From positions 1 through 64,000 of the forward strand of contig NZ_JAUHPX010000009.1 in assembly GCF_030418305.1 (NCBI RefSeq): a DNA stretch of 64,000 nucleotides, read 5' to 3'. Position 1 is the first letter of the stretch; every line of letters begins with the position of its first letter. A program made the position numbers and the translations under genes. This document shows, in pieces, positions 31,550-39,156 of the stretch. The notes under the pieces were generated by a model. That model was not told where the DNA came from. It searched no databases and was given only the letters and a program-made list of their open reading frames with translations. The stretch is from Demequina lignilytica. Lineage in GTDB: Bacteria > Actinomycetota > Actinomycetes > Actinomycetales > Demequinaceae.

Positions 31550-31560
31550 CCGCATCGTCC
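31550..31560 (-). repeat. Exact copy of dispersed 11-mer in an 18-bp convergent gap
   Basis: CCGCATCGTCC occupies most of the 18 bp between the stop codons of the GH105-like gene and serB. It is non-coding on both sides. Confidence 0.7.
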
Positions 31561-31563
31561 GCG

Positions 31564-32211
31564 TCAGGACGCCGCGACCACCCGCGGGACGCCCAGGACC
31601 TCGAGCGCCTCGTCCAGGCCGGCGCCGTTGAGCGCCACGTCCGCCTGCGCCTGCACCACGGGCTTGGCGTGCCACGCGATGCTGAGACCCGCGACGTCCA
31701 TCATGCCCAGATCGTTGGCGCCGTCGCCGATCGCGACCGCGTCCTCCAGCGGGCAGCCCACCTCGGCGGCGTAGTCGCGCAGCGCCTGCGCCTTCGCCTC
31801 CCGGTCGATCACCGGGCCGATGGTGCGGCCGGTGAGCCGCCCGTCGGCCACCTCGAGCCGGTTCGCGCGGAACCGGGTGATGCCGAGCCGGGCGGCCAAG
31901 GAGGACACGACCTCGGTGAAGCCGCCGGAGACGAGCGCGACCTCCCATCCGGAGGCCTGGAGGCTGCGGATCAGCGTCTCGACTCCGGGCGTCAGCTCGA
32001 CCTCCGCGACCACCTCCCCGAACACGGTGTCGGGCACCCCCGCGAGGGTGGCGACACGCTCGCCGAGGGACGCGGAGAAGTCGAGCTCGCCGCGCATGGC
32101 GCGCTCGGTGATGCGGGCCACCTCCTCGCGCGTTCCCGCGCGTTCGGCGATGAGCTCGATGACCTCGGCGGTGATCAGGGTGGAGTCGACGTCGAGGACG
32201 CAGAGCCTCAT
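31564..32211 (-). CDS. serB: Phosphoserine phosphatase
   Basis: 215 aa HAD phosphatase making serine from phosphoserine. Nucleophile motif [16 protein letters not shown] carries D7 and D9, followed by [10 protein letters not shown] and the acidic motif [16 protein letters not shown]. The AELDFSASL-like cap segment reads [18 protein letters not shown], diagnostic for SerB. There is no N-terminal ACT domain, unlike mycobacterial SerB2, so this is the short form. The ATG overlaps the glgC stop by 4 bp, an unexpected pairing of serine and glycogen genes. Confidence 0.93.
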   Translation of the reverse strand: MRLCVLDVDSTLITAEVIELIAERAGTREEVARITERAMRGELDFSASLGERVATLAGVPDTVFGEVVAEVELTPGVETLIRSLQASGWEVALVSGGFTEVVSSLAARLGITRFRANRLEVADGRLTGRTIGPVIDREAKAQALRDYAAEVGCPLEDAVAIGDGANDLGMMDVAGLSIAWHAKPVVQAQADVALNGAGLDEALEVLGVPRVVAAS

Positions 32212-33449
32212 GCGGTGACGACCGTGCCCTTCGACACCACCGTGACGCCGCTCTCCGTGACGGTGAAGCCGCGGGCGAGGTCGGCCTCCTTGTCGATGCC
32301 CACGCGGGCCCCGTCCATGACCTCGACGTTCTTGTCGAGGATGGCGCGATGCACCTGGGCGTGCCGGTGGATCTGGACGCCGTCGAGCAGCACCGAGTCC
32401 GACACGGTCGACCACGAGTGCAGGCGCACGCCAGGCGACAGCACCGAGCCGGTGACGGTCGCGCCGGAGACGATCACCCCGGGGGAGACGATCGAGTCGG
32501 CGGCGTGGCCCAGGCGGCCCTCCTCCGAGTGGATGAACTTGGCGGGAGGGTTGGTGATGAGCCCCTGGTGGAGCGGCCACTCGTAGTTGTACACGTTGAA
32601 CACCGGCTGGACCGCGATGAGGTCCATGTGGGCGTCGTAGTACATGTCGAGCGTCCCCACGTCGCGCCAGTAGTCGCGGTCGCGGTCGGTCGAGCCCGGG
32701 ACGTCGTTGCGGATGAAGTCGTAGAAGCCGCACGTGCCCTTGTCGACGAAGTAGGGGACGATGTCGCCGCCCATGTCGTGCTTCGACGACGGGTCCTCGG
32801 CGTCGGCCGTGAGCGCCTCGAGCAGCGCGTCGGCGTTCGCGACGTAGTTGCCCATCGAGGCGAGGATCTCGTCCGGGCTGTCCGGCAGGCCCTCCGGGTC
32901 CTTGGGCTTCTCGAGGAACGCGCGGATCCGGTCCGGCGTCGCGGGGTCGATGTCGATGACGCCGAACTGGTCCGCGAGCGAGATCGGCTGGCGGATGCCC
33001 GCCACCGTGAAGTCGGCGCCCGACTCGATGTGGGCGTCGACCATCTGCGAGAAGTCCATGCGGTACACGTGGTCGGCGCCTACGATCACGACGATGTCCG
33101 GCTTCTCGTCCTCGATGATGTTGACGGTCTGGTAGATCGCGTCGGCCGAGCCGAGGTACCAGTGCGGGCCGCGACGCTGCTGCGCGGGGACCGGAGCGAC
33201 GTAGTTGCCCAGCAGCGGCGACATGCGCCACGTCCGGGCGATGTGGCGGTCGAGCGAATGCGACTTGTACTGCGTCAGCACCACCACATGCAGGTAGCGG
33301 GAGTTCACCAGGTTGCTCAGTGCGAAGTCGATGAGCCGGTAGGTCCCTCCGAAGGGGACGGCGGGCTTCGCACGGGCCGCGGTGAGGGGCATCAGACGCT
33401 TGCCCTCACCTCCTGCAAGGACGATGGCGAGAACTTTCGGCGCTGACAT
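32208..33449 (-). CDS. glgC: Glucose-1-phosphate adenylyltransferase
   Basis: 413 aa. It makes ADP-glucose for alpha-glucan synthesis. The nucleotide loop [26 protein letters not shown] (in parts) begins at residue ~9, [15 protein letters not shown] and the left-handed beta-helix C-domain ([19 protein letters not shown]) follow. The ATG at 33449 is chosen over an upstream one because a -10 TATGCT lies exactly 6 nt before it. It is divergent from glgM and shares the promoter gap, so precursor synthesis and use can be co-regulated. Confidence 0.95.
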   Translation of the reverse strand: MSAPKVLAIVLAGGEGKRLMPLTAARAKPAVPFGGTYRLIDFALSNLVNSRYLHVVVLTQYKSHSLDRHIARTWRMSPLLGNYVAPVPAQQRRGPHWYLGSADAIYQTVNIIEDEKPDIVVIVGADHVYRMDFSQMVDAHIESGADFTVAGIRQPISLADQFGVIDIDPATPDRIRAFLEKPKDPEGLPDSPDEILASMGNYVANADALLEALTADAEDPSSKHDMGGDIVPYFVDKGTCGFYDFIRNDVPGSTDRDRDYWRDVGTLDMYYDAHMDLIAVQPVFNVYNYEWPLHQGLITNPPAKFIHSEEGRLGHAADSIVSPGVIVSGATVTGSVLSPGVRLHSWSTVSDSVLLDGVQIHRHAQVHRAILDKNVEVMDGARVGIDKEADLARGFTVTESGVTVVSKGTVVTA

Positions 33450-33455
33450 ATGTCC

Positions 33456-33514
33456 AGCATAGGGGGCGACGCGGCCGCGTGGGGAGGTCACGACGCAGGA
33501 AGTGCCGCTAGCGT
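33456..33514. promoter_or_regulatory. Divergent leaderless promoters of glgC and glgM
   Basis: The 71-bp gap holds a minus-strand TATGCT (33456-33461) 6 nt from the glgC ATG and a plus-strand TAGCGT (33509-33514) 6 nt from the glgM ATG. The compact layout suggests joint regulation, but I see no clear operator palindrome. Confidence 0.5.
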
Positions 33515-33520
33515 GGGAGC

Positions 33521-34723
33521 ATGCGCGTCGACATCCTCACCCGCGAGTACCCCCCTCACATCTACGGTGGCGCCGGAGTCCACGTCACGGAGCTCGCCGC
33601 AGTGCTCCGTGCGCACCTCGACGTCCGCGTGCGCGCCTTCGACGGTCCGCGCGACGAACCCGGAGTGACCGGGTACGACGCCCTGGGCGGCGGCGTGGGC
33701 GACGCGTCGCTCGACGTCCTCGCCCACAACCTGCCCATGGCGAAGGACTGCGCGGGGGCCGACCTGGTCCACTCGCACACCTGGTACGCGAACATGGCGG
33801 GCCATCTCGCGGCGCGCCTGCACGGCATCCCGCACGTGCTCTCGGCCCACTCGCTCGAGCCGCTGCGCCCGTGGAAGGCGGAGCAGCTGGGCGGTGGCTA
33901 CCGCGTGTCCAGCTGGATCGAGAAGACGGCATACGAGGCTGCCGACGCGGTGATCGCGGTGTCCGACGGGATGCGCAAGGACGTGCTCCGGTGCTACCCC
34001 GACATCGACCCCGCCAAGGTGCAGGTGGTCCACAACGGCATCGATGTGGCGTCCTGGGCGGCCCCGTCGACCGACGAGGCGCGCGCCGCGGCCGACGCCG
34101 TGGTCGCCGAGCACGGGATCGATCCGACGCGCCCGGCGATCGTCTTCGTGGGCCGCATCACCCGTCAGAAGGGCCTGCCGTACTTCCTCAAGGCCGTCGA
34201 GCGCCTGCCCAAGGACATCCAGGTGGTGCTGTGCGCGGGCGCGCCCGACACCAAGGAGATCGCGGCGGAGGTCGCGGGCGCGGTCGAGCGGCTCCAGGCC
34301 GAGCGCGACGGGGTGATCTGGATCGAGAAGATGCTTCCGCGCCCCGAGCTGATCGCCGTGCTCGACGCGTGCACGGCGTTCGTGTGCCCCTCGGTCTACG
34401 AGCCGCTGGGCATCGTCAACCTCGAGGCCATGGCGGTGGGGCTGCCGGTGGTCGCGACCGCGACCGGCGGCATCCCCGAGGTGGTCGTGCCCGGGGAGAC
34501 CGGCACGCTGGTGCCGATCGACCAGGTGCAGGACGGCACCGGGACGCCGACCGACCCGGAGGGCTTCGCGTCCGATCTGGCGGAGGCGCTCACCGCGATG
34601 GTCTCCGATGCGGCGCGAGCGAAGGTCATGGGGGAGGCCGGTCGCATCCGAGCCGCGGAGGAGTTCTCGTGGGGGGCGATCGGCGAGCGCACCCTCGACG
34701 TCTACCGCTCGATCCTTCGCTAG
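33521..34723 (+). CDS. glgM: GT4 glycogen synthase / alpha-maltose-1-phosphate synthase (GlgM type)
   Basis: 400 aa retaining GT4 glycosyltransferase. N-terminal loop [16 protein letters not shown], donor-site residues [13 protein letters not shown], and the EX7E motif EPLGIVNLE are clear. Length and divergent pairing with glgC match Rv1212c, which was named GlgA but makes alpha-maltose-1-phosphate from ADP-glucose and glucose-1-phosphate for the GlgE pathway. No GlgE is in this window, so classical chain elongation remains possible. The stop codon TAG doubles as the start of the -10 element of the next gene. Confidence 0.92.
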   Translation: MRVDILTREYPPHIYGGAGVHVTELAAVLRAHLDVRVRAFDGPRDEPGVTGYDALGGGVGDASLDVLAHNLPMAKDCAGADLVHSHTWYANMAGHLAARLHGIPHVLSAHSLEPLRPWKAEQLGGGYRVSSWIEKTAYEAADAVIAVSDGMRKDVLRCYPDIDPAKVQVVHNGIDVASWAAPSTDEARAAADAVVAEHGIDPTRPAIVFVGRITRQKGLPYFLKAVERLPKDIQVVLCAGAPDTKEIAAEVAGAVERLQAERDGVIWIEKMLPRPELIAVLDACTAFVCPSVYEPLGIVNLEAMAVGLPVVATATGGIPEVVVPGETGTLVPIDQVQDGTGTPTDPEGFASDLAEALTAMVSDAARAKVMGEAGRIRAAEEFSWGAIGERTLDVYRSILR

Positions 34724-34726
34724 GCT
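34721..34726 (+). promoter_or_regulatory. -10 element TAGGCT of the ABC ATPase gene
   Basis: TAGGCT overlaps the glgM stop codon and ends 8 nt before the next ATG, again consistent with a leaderless message. Confidence 0.45.
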
Positions 34727-34734
34727 CGGCGTCC

Positions 34735-35520
34735 ATGAGTGAGGTGCTCGCGTTCGAGGGCGTGTCGGTGCGCCGTGGCGACAAGGACATCCTGAGCGAT
34801 GTGACATGGACCGTCGCCGATGAGGACCGGTGGGTGGTGCTCGGGCCGAACGGCGCCGGCAAGACGACGCTGATGTCGATCGCCGCCGGCCGGCTGCACC
34901 CGACGGGCGGCACCGTCGATGTGCTGGGCGAGCGCCTGGGACGCACGGACCTGCGGGAGCTCCACGTGCGCGTGGGCCTGTCCTCGGTCGCCCTGGCGGA
35001 TCACATCCCCGCGCGCGAGACCGTCAAGAACGTGGTGATGACGGCGTCGCAGGGCACCATGGGCCGCTGGAACGAGGACTACGAGTCGCTCGACGAGGAC
35101 CGCGCCGACGCCCTCCTGTGGGCGTTCGGCATGGCCGGCTTCGCGGACCGGGAGTTCGGCACGCTGAGCGAGGGCGAGCGCAAGCGCACGCAGGTGGCGC
35201 GGGCGCTCATGGCGGACCCGGAGCTGCTGCTGCTCGACGAGCCCGCCGCGGGTCTCGACCTCGGCGGACGTGAGGAGCTGCTGCTCGCGCTCACCGAGCT
35301 CGCGGGGGATCGGCGGTCGCCCGCGATCGTCATGGTCACCCACCACGTCGAGGAGATCCCGGTGGGGTTCACGCACGCGCTGCTGCTGCGTGACGGCGGC
35401 GTCGTCGCCGCCGGACCGATCGACCGGACCCTCACGGCGCAGGCCCTGTCGGACACGTTCGGCATGCCCATCGCGCTCGCCGTCGACGGCGGCCGCTACT
35501 CGGCGCGTCGCGCCTCGTAA
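34735..35520 (+). CDS. ABC transporter ATP-binding protein without a partner permease
   Basis: 261 aa single ABC domain. Walker A GPNGAGKT is near residues 37-44, the signature is TLSEGERKRTQVARAL, Walker B is LLLLDEPAAGLDLGG and the H-loop MVTHHVEEIP. The signature LSEGE and the EEIP segment resemble ModF/YlmA-type stand-alone ATPases. No permease or binding protein is adjacent, so it may not be part of an importer. It may have its own leaderless promoter inside the end of glgM. Confidence 0.88.
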   Translation: MSEVLAFEGVSVRRGDKDILSDVTWTVADEDRWVVLGPNGAGKTTLMSIAAGRLHPTGGTVDVLGERLGRTDLRELHVRVGLSSVALADHIPARETVKNVVMTASQGTMGRWNEDYESLDEDRADALLWAFGMAGFADREFGTLSEGERKRTQVARALMADPELLLLDEPAAGLDLGGREELLLALTELAGDRRSPAIVMVTHHVEEIPVGFTHALLLRDGGVVAAGPIDRTLTAQALSDTFGMPIALAVDGGRYSARRAS

Positions 35521-35547
35521 TCCCCGATTCCACCCGGGGGATGAGGG

Positions 35548-35569
35548 GTATCGTCCCGAGGGACGATGC
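35548..35569. terminator. Hairpin made of two head-to-head motif cores
   Basis: ATCGTCCC (35550-35557) and GGGACGAT (35560-35567) are perfect inverted arms with a 2-nt loop. The right arm belongs to an exact core GGACGATGC at 35561; the left arm is the inverted core with one mismatch (GTATCGTCC). It lies between the ABC ATPase gene and the nfeD promoter. The tight loop weakens it as a terminator, and no T-run follows. Confidence 0.5.
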
Positions 35570-35588
35570 CGGGGTCGGGGCGCGCTGA

Positions 35589-35594
35589 TAGCGT
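35589..35594 (+). promoter_or_regulatory. -10 element TAGCGT of the nfeD-SPFH operon
   Basis: TAGCGT is followed by about 20 nt including AAGGGGGAA, so unlike most starts here this transcript has a short leader with a ribosome-binding site before the ATG at 35616. Confidence 0.45.
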
Positions 35595-35615
35595 GCTGGT
35601 GAAAGGGGGAACACC

Positions 35616-36056
35616 ATGCAGTTCCTGTACTGGTTCATCGGCGCGATGGTGCTCGGTGCGGTCGAGATCTTCACCCTCGACCTGACGTTCGCGATGCTCG
35701 CCGGCGGTGCGATCGCCGGAGGCGTGGTCGCCCTCCTGGGCGGCCCGTGGTGGCTCGCGATGTTCGTCGCGATCGGGGTCTCGGCGCTGCTGCTGTTCGG
35801 CCTGCGCCCGTTCCTCCTGCGCAGCCTGCGCCTCAAGGGCGAGGCCGAGCCGCAGACCAATGCGAAGGCGCTCGTGGGGCGCGCCGCGCGGACCATCGAC
35901 TCCGTCTCCGAGTCGGGTGGACGCGTGAAGCTCAACGGTGAGGTGTGGTCCGCGCGCACCGAGGAGGACGCCCCGTCCATCCCCGAGGGGGCCGAGGTGC
36001 GCGTGGTCAGGATCGAGGGCGCGACGGCGATCGTCGAGCCGGAAAGTGAGGCATGA
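35616..36056 (+). CDS. NfeD-like membrane protein
   Basis: 146 aa. Three hydrophobic segments (residues 4-20, 25-45 and 48-65) precede a C-terminal OB-fold domain with the typical ALVGRAARTIDSV and GGRVKLNGEVWSARTEE strands. NfeD short forms accompany SPFH/stomatin proteins and are thought to act with them in membrane quality control. The SPFH gene starts 1 bp after its stop, so the pair is co-expressed. Confidence 0.93.
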   Translation: MQFLYWFIGAMVLGAVEIFTLDLTFAMLAGGAIAGGVVALLGGPWWLAMFVAIGVSALLLFGLRPFLLRSLRLKGEAEPQTNAKALVGRAARTIDSVSESGGRVKLNGEVWSARTEEDAPSIPEGAEVRVVRIEGATAIVEPESEA

Positions 36057-36057
36057 C

Positions 36058-37143
36058 ATGGAGTTCGACATCGTTCAGGTGGTGCTGATCGTCGCGTTGG
36101 TCGTCTTCGCGATCTTCGTCATCACGGCGATCGCACGGTCGATCGTGGTGGTCCAGCAGACGCAGGCGTACCTGGTCGAGCGGCTCGGCCGGTACCACGC
36201 GACCATGGACGCGGGCCTGCACCTGCTGGTCCCGTTCATCGACAAGGTGCGCGCGAAGGTGGACCTGCGTGAGCTGGTGTACTCGTTCCCGCCGCAGTCG
36301 GTGATCACCTCCGACAACCTGGTGGTCGACATCGACACCGTCATCTACTTCCAGGTCACCGACCCGAAGTCGGCGGTGTACGAGATCGCGAACTACATCA
36401 CCGGTGTCGAGCAGCTCACCACGACCACGCTGCGCAACATCGTCGGCACCATGGACCTCGAGCAGACCCTCACGAGCCGCGACCAGATCAACGGTCAGCT
36501 CCGCGGCGTCCTCGACGAGGCGACCGGCAAGTGGGGGATCCGCGTCAACCGCGTGGAGCTCAAGTCGATCGAGCCACCGCTGTCGATCAAGGACTCGATG
36601 GAGAAGCAGATGCGCGCCGAGCGTGATCGCCGCGCCGCGATCCTGACCGCGGAGGGCGTCAAGCAGTCCGCCATCCTGACCGCGGAGGGCGAGAAGCAGT
36701 CCGCGATCCTGACGGCCGAGGGCGAGGCCCAGTCCCGCATCCTGAAGGCCGAGGGTGAGGCGCGCGCGATCCTGCAGGTGTTCGACGCGATCCACGAGGG
36801 CGACGCCGACAGCAAGCTGCTGTCCTACCAGTACCTGCAGATGCTGCCCGAGGTGGCCAAGGCGAACAACAACCAGATGTGGTTCGTCCCCACGGAGTTC
36901 ACGGGCGCGCTCAAGGCGGTGGCGGCGGGGTTCGGCCTCACGGACGAGGCGGAGCCGCTGGAGCGGGACCCCGAGAAGGCCAAGACGCGCGCGTCGCGCA
37001 TCACGTCGGCCCTCGCCGACCCCCGCGCGGCGCTCGAGGAGGCGCGTCGTCAGGCCGAGGGCTTCGCGGCCGAGGCCGACCAGGCCGGCTCCGGCTCCGG
37101 CCGTCCGTTCAACCCGGACGCGGAGAAGGGCCAGCAGCCCTGA
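36058..37143 (+). CDS. SPFH/Band 7 (stomatin/QmcA-like) protein with 11-residue repeats
   Basis: 361 aa. One N-terminal membrane anchor (VVLIVALVVFAIFVITAIAR) is followed by the SPFH domain (VVQQTQAYLVERLGRYH through VELKSIEPP). Residues 194-237 form four 11-residue repeats: AILTAEGVKQS, AILTAEGEKQS, AILTAEGEAQS and RILKAEGEARA, encoded by near-identical 33-bp units at 36637-36768. These extend the coiled-coil that drives oligomer ring formation. The tail is Gly/Ser-rich. It forms a unit with NfeD; local membrane organisation is the expected role. Confidence 0.93.
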   Translation: MEFDIVQVVLIVALVVFAIFVITAIARSIVVVQQTQAYLVERLGRYHATMDAGLHLLVPFIDKVRAKVDLRELVYSFPPQSVITSDNLVVDIDTVIYFQVTDPKSAVYEIANYITGVEQLTTTTLRNIVGTMDLEQTLTSRDQINGQLRGVLDEATGKWGIRVNRVELKSIEPPLSIKDSMEKQMRAERDRRAAILTAEGVKQSAILTAEGEKQSAILTAEGEAQSRILKAEGEARAILQVFDAIHEGDADSKLLSYQYLQMLPEVAKANNNQMWFVPTEFTGALKAVAAGFGLTDEAEPLERDPEKAKTRASRITSALADPRAALEEARRQAEGFAAEADQAGSGSGRPFNPDAEKGQQP

Positions 37144-37152
37144 CCCACCCGA

Positions 37153-37184
37153 CAGGCCCCTCAGGAGCGATCCTGGGGGGCCTG
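37153..37184. terminator. Bidirectional terminator, 14-bp stem
   Basis: Left arm CAGGCCCCTCAGGA, loop GCGA, and right arm TCCTGGGGGGCCTG, with one G-T wobble. It lies between the convergent SPFH and DUF2157 genes and can serve both strands. Confidence 0.8.
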
Positions 37185-37227
37185 CGGCGCGTCCGGGCGC
37201 CGATGTGACGGCATCGGCGCGGCGCGC

Positions 37228-38247
37228 CTATGCGTGGCCGGCGAGGGGGCGCCCCCGGCCACGCACCATCCGGATGGCCACCGCGACCAGCGCGACGCCG
37301 GTGACCAGCACGCCGCCCCACACCGCGAGGGTGTCGCCCCAGAGGCGCGAGATGAGCATCGGGATGCCCTGCATCACGCCGATCGCTCCGGGGATGATGA
37401 GCAGCACCAGCGGCCGCCTGAGCGCCGCGACCGCGACCATCCCGACTGCGAGCGCCACCTGCAGCGCCAGCATCCAGGTGCCCGTGCCGTCGTCGAACGC
37501 GGCGTTCTGCAGGCCTTGCGTCGCGAGCAGGCCGCCGCCGATCAGCGCGACCCCGGCCGGAGCCAGCCGACCGACCATGGCGAGCCCGACCCATGCGAGG
37601 CCCAGCGCGGTCCACGCCAGGGCGAGCGGAACCGACGACCGGCCGTCGCTAGGGGCGAGCACCACGGCGAGCAGCGCCGCGAGCGTGCCCAGCGCGGCGA
37701 GCTGCGCGAGCGCCTTGCGCCGCCAGGCGTAGATCCCTCCTGCCACGACCGTCATGGCTCCGGTGATCGCGATCAGTCCCGGCCGCTCCTCCAGGCCGAT
37801 CGCCTGGTCGGCGATCACCCAGGTCAGCCAGCCGGTCAGCCCGACGGTCGCGAGCAGCAGCACGGAGGCGAGCCGCTGCGCGGGGCCGGCGGCCGACCGC
37901 GCCGCGAGCGCTCCGGCCACCGCGACGAGCGCGGTGAGCGGCGCGACGATCCCGATCCGGCCGACCGTGGGGATGTCGCCCCAGGTCCTGCCCAGCAGGA
38001 ACGAGACGGCGACGATGATCAGCACGGCCCCGAGGTAGCCGACGATCTCCCCGACGAGCGCGAGCGGGCGCGCCTGCTCCGATGCGGCGGGGACGTCGAC
38101 CGGCACCGGCGAGGCGGCCTCCTGCGTCGGTGCGGGACCGGGGGGCGCCAGGTGATCATGCTCGTAGCGGTGGAGCTCGGCCGCGGTTCCCGGGCTCACG
38201 AGCCCGGCCTCGACCCACTCGTCGATCCGCACATCGATGCCGTTCAT
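37228..38247 (-). CDS. DUF2157-like polytopic membrane protein
   Basis: 339 aa. A soluble N-terminal part of about 60 residues (IDEWVEAGLVSPGTAAELHRYE, then a Pro/Ala-rich linker) precedes about ten membrane helices. The N-terminal 'WVxAGLVS' helix followed by GEIVGYLGAVLIIVAVSFLLG is how DUF2157 proteins begin. Function is unknown. GGGAGGCGACC precedes the ATG, and a -10 TAGCCT lies farther upstream, so it has a normal leader. It converges on the SPFH gene. Confidence 0.82.
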   Translation of the reverse strand: MNGIDVRIDEWVEAGLVSPGTAAELHRYEHDHLAPPGPAPTQEAASPVPVDVPAASEQARPLALVGEIVGYLGAVLIIVAVSFLLGRTWGDIPTVGRIGIVAPLTALVAVAGALAARSAAGPAQRLASVLLLATVGLTGWLTWVIADQAIGLEERPGLIAITGAMTVVAGGIYAWRRKALAQLAALGTLAALLAVVLAPSDGRSSVPLALAWTALGLAWVGLAMVGRLAPAGVALIGGGLLATQGLQNAAFDDGTGTWMLALQVALAVGMVAVAALRRPLVLLIIPGAIGVMQGIPMLISRLWGDTLAVWGGVLVTGVALVAVAIRMVRGRGRPLAGHA

Positions 38248-38352
38248 GGTCGCCTCCCTTCGGCGACGCGACGGACCCCGTCGGTACTTCCAGGCTACGC
38301 CCGTGCGGCACGTGGCACCCGGTGCTCGATGCGCGGCTGGGATGATGGCCGC

Positions 38353-39153
38353 ATGCCCGTGATCACCGTCACCGACCCCGCGGATCCCCGCCTCGCCGAC
38401 TACCGCGACCTCACCGACGTGGCGCTGCGCCGCGCGCTCGAGCCCGCGCGCGGGCTGTACATGGCCGAGGGGGCCAAGGTGATCTCTCGGGCCGTGGCGG
38501 CGGGGCATCGTCCCCGGTCGGTCCTGGTCAGCGAGCGATGGCTCGACTCCGTCGCCTCGAGCGTGGACGGCGACGTGCCGGTCTATCTCGGGCCCGCGAC
38601 GCTCCTCGAGGCCGTCACGGGCTACCAGGTGCACCGGGGGGCGTTGGCCTCGATGGAGCGACCGGCGCTGCCGGCCCTCGCGGACCTCGCGCGGGACGCT
38701 CGGCGGATCGTGGTCCTCGAGGGGATCGTCGACCACACCAACGTGGGGGCGATCTTCCGCTCCGCCGCGGGTGTCGGAGCCGACGCCGTGATCGTGTCGC
38801 CCACGTGCGCCGATCCCCTGTACCGCCGGTCGGTCAAGGTGTCGATGGGTACCGTCTTCCAGGTCCCCTGGACCCGCGCCGAGTCCTGGCCCGGGTCTCT
38901 CGACGTGCTGCGCGAGCTCGGCTTCCAGGTCGCGGGCCTGGCGCTCAGGGACGATGCGGTGCCGCTGGACGAGTTCGCGGCGCGCGCCGGTGAGCGGGTC
39001 GCGATCGTGATGGGGACCGAGGGCGACGGGCTGACACGGGAGGCCCTCGCGCACGTGGACCACGCCGTGGTGATCCCCATGCACGGGGGAGTGGACTCGC
39101 TCAACGTCGCCGCCGCCTCGGCGGTAGCCATGTGGGAGCTGCGCGTCCGCTGA
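38353..39153 (+). CDS. TrmH/SpoU-family RNA 2'-O-methyltransferase
   Basis: 266 aa. An N-terminal substrate-binding region (ARGLYMAEGAKVISRAV) precedes the trefoil-knot SpoU domain with its three motifs: VDHTNVGAIFRSAAG, VIVMGTEGDGLT and IPMHGGVDSLNVAAASAVA. It transfers methyl to a ribose 2'-OH of rRNA or tRNA; the target nucleotide cannot be read from sequence. A GATGAT hexamer lies 6 nt before the ATG, a weak version of the leaderless spacing seen elsewhere. It carries motif copies at 38505 (core) and 38949 (exact 11-mer). Confidence 0.92.
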   Translation: MPVITVTDPADPRLADYRDLTDVALRRALEPARGLYMAEGAKVISRAVAAGHRPRSVLVSERWLDSVASSVDGDVPVYLGPATLLEAVTGYQVHRGALASMERPALPALADLARDARRIVVLEGIVDHTNVGAIFRSAAGVGADAVIVSPTCADPLYRRSVKVSMGTVFQVPWTRAESWPGSLDVLRELGFQVAGLALRDDAVPLDEFAARAGERVAIVMGTEGDGLTREALAHVDHAVVIPMHGGVDSLNVAAASAVAMWELRVR

Positions 39154-39156
39154 CGG

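Noticed and set aside
33502-34734. Upstream extension of the ABC ATPase frame through glgM
   Set aside because: It is the +1/+2 shadow of glgM. The ABC domain begins at the ATG at 34735 with its own -10 element.
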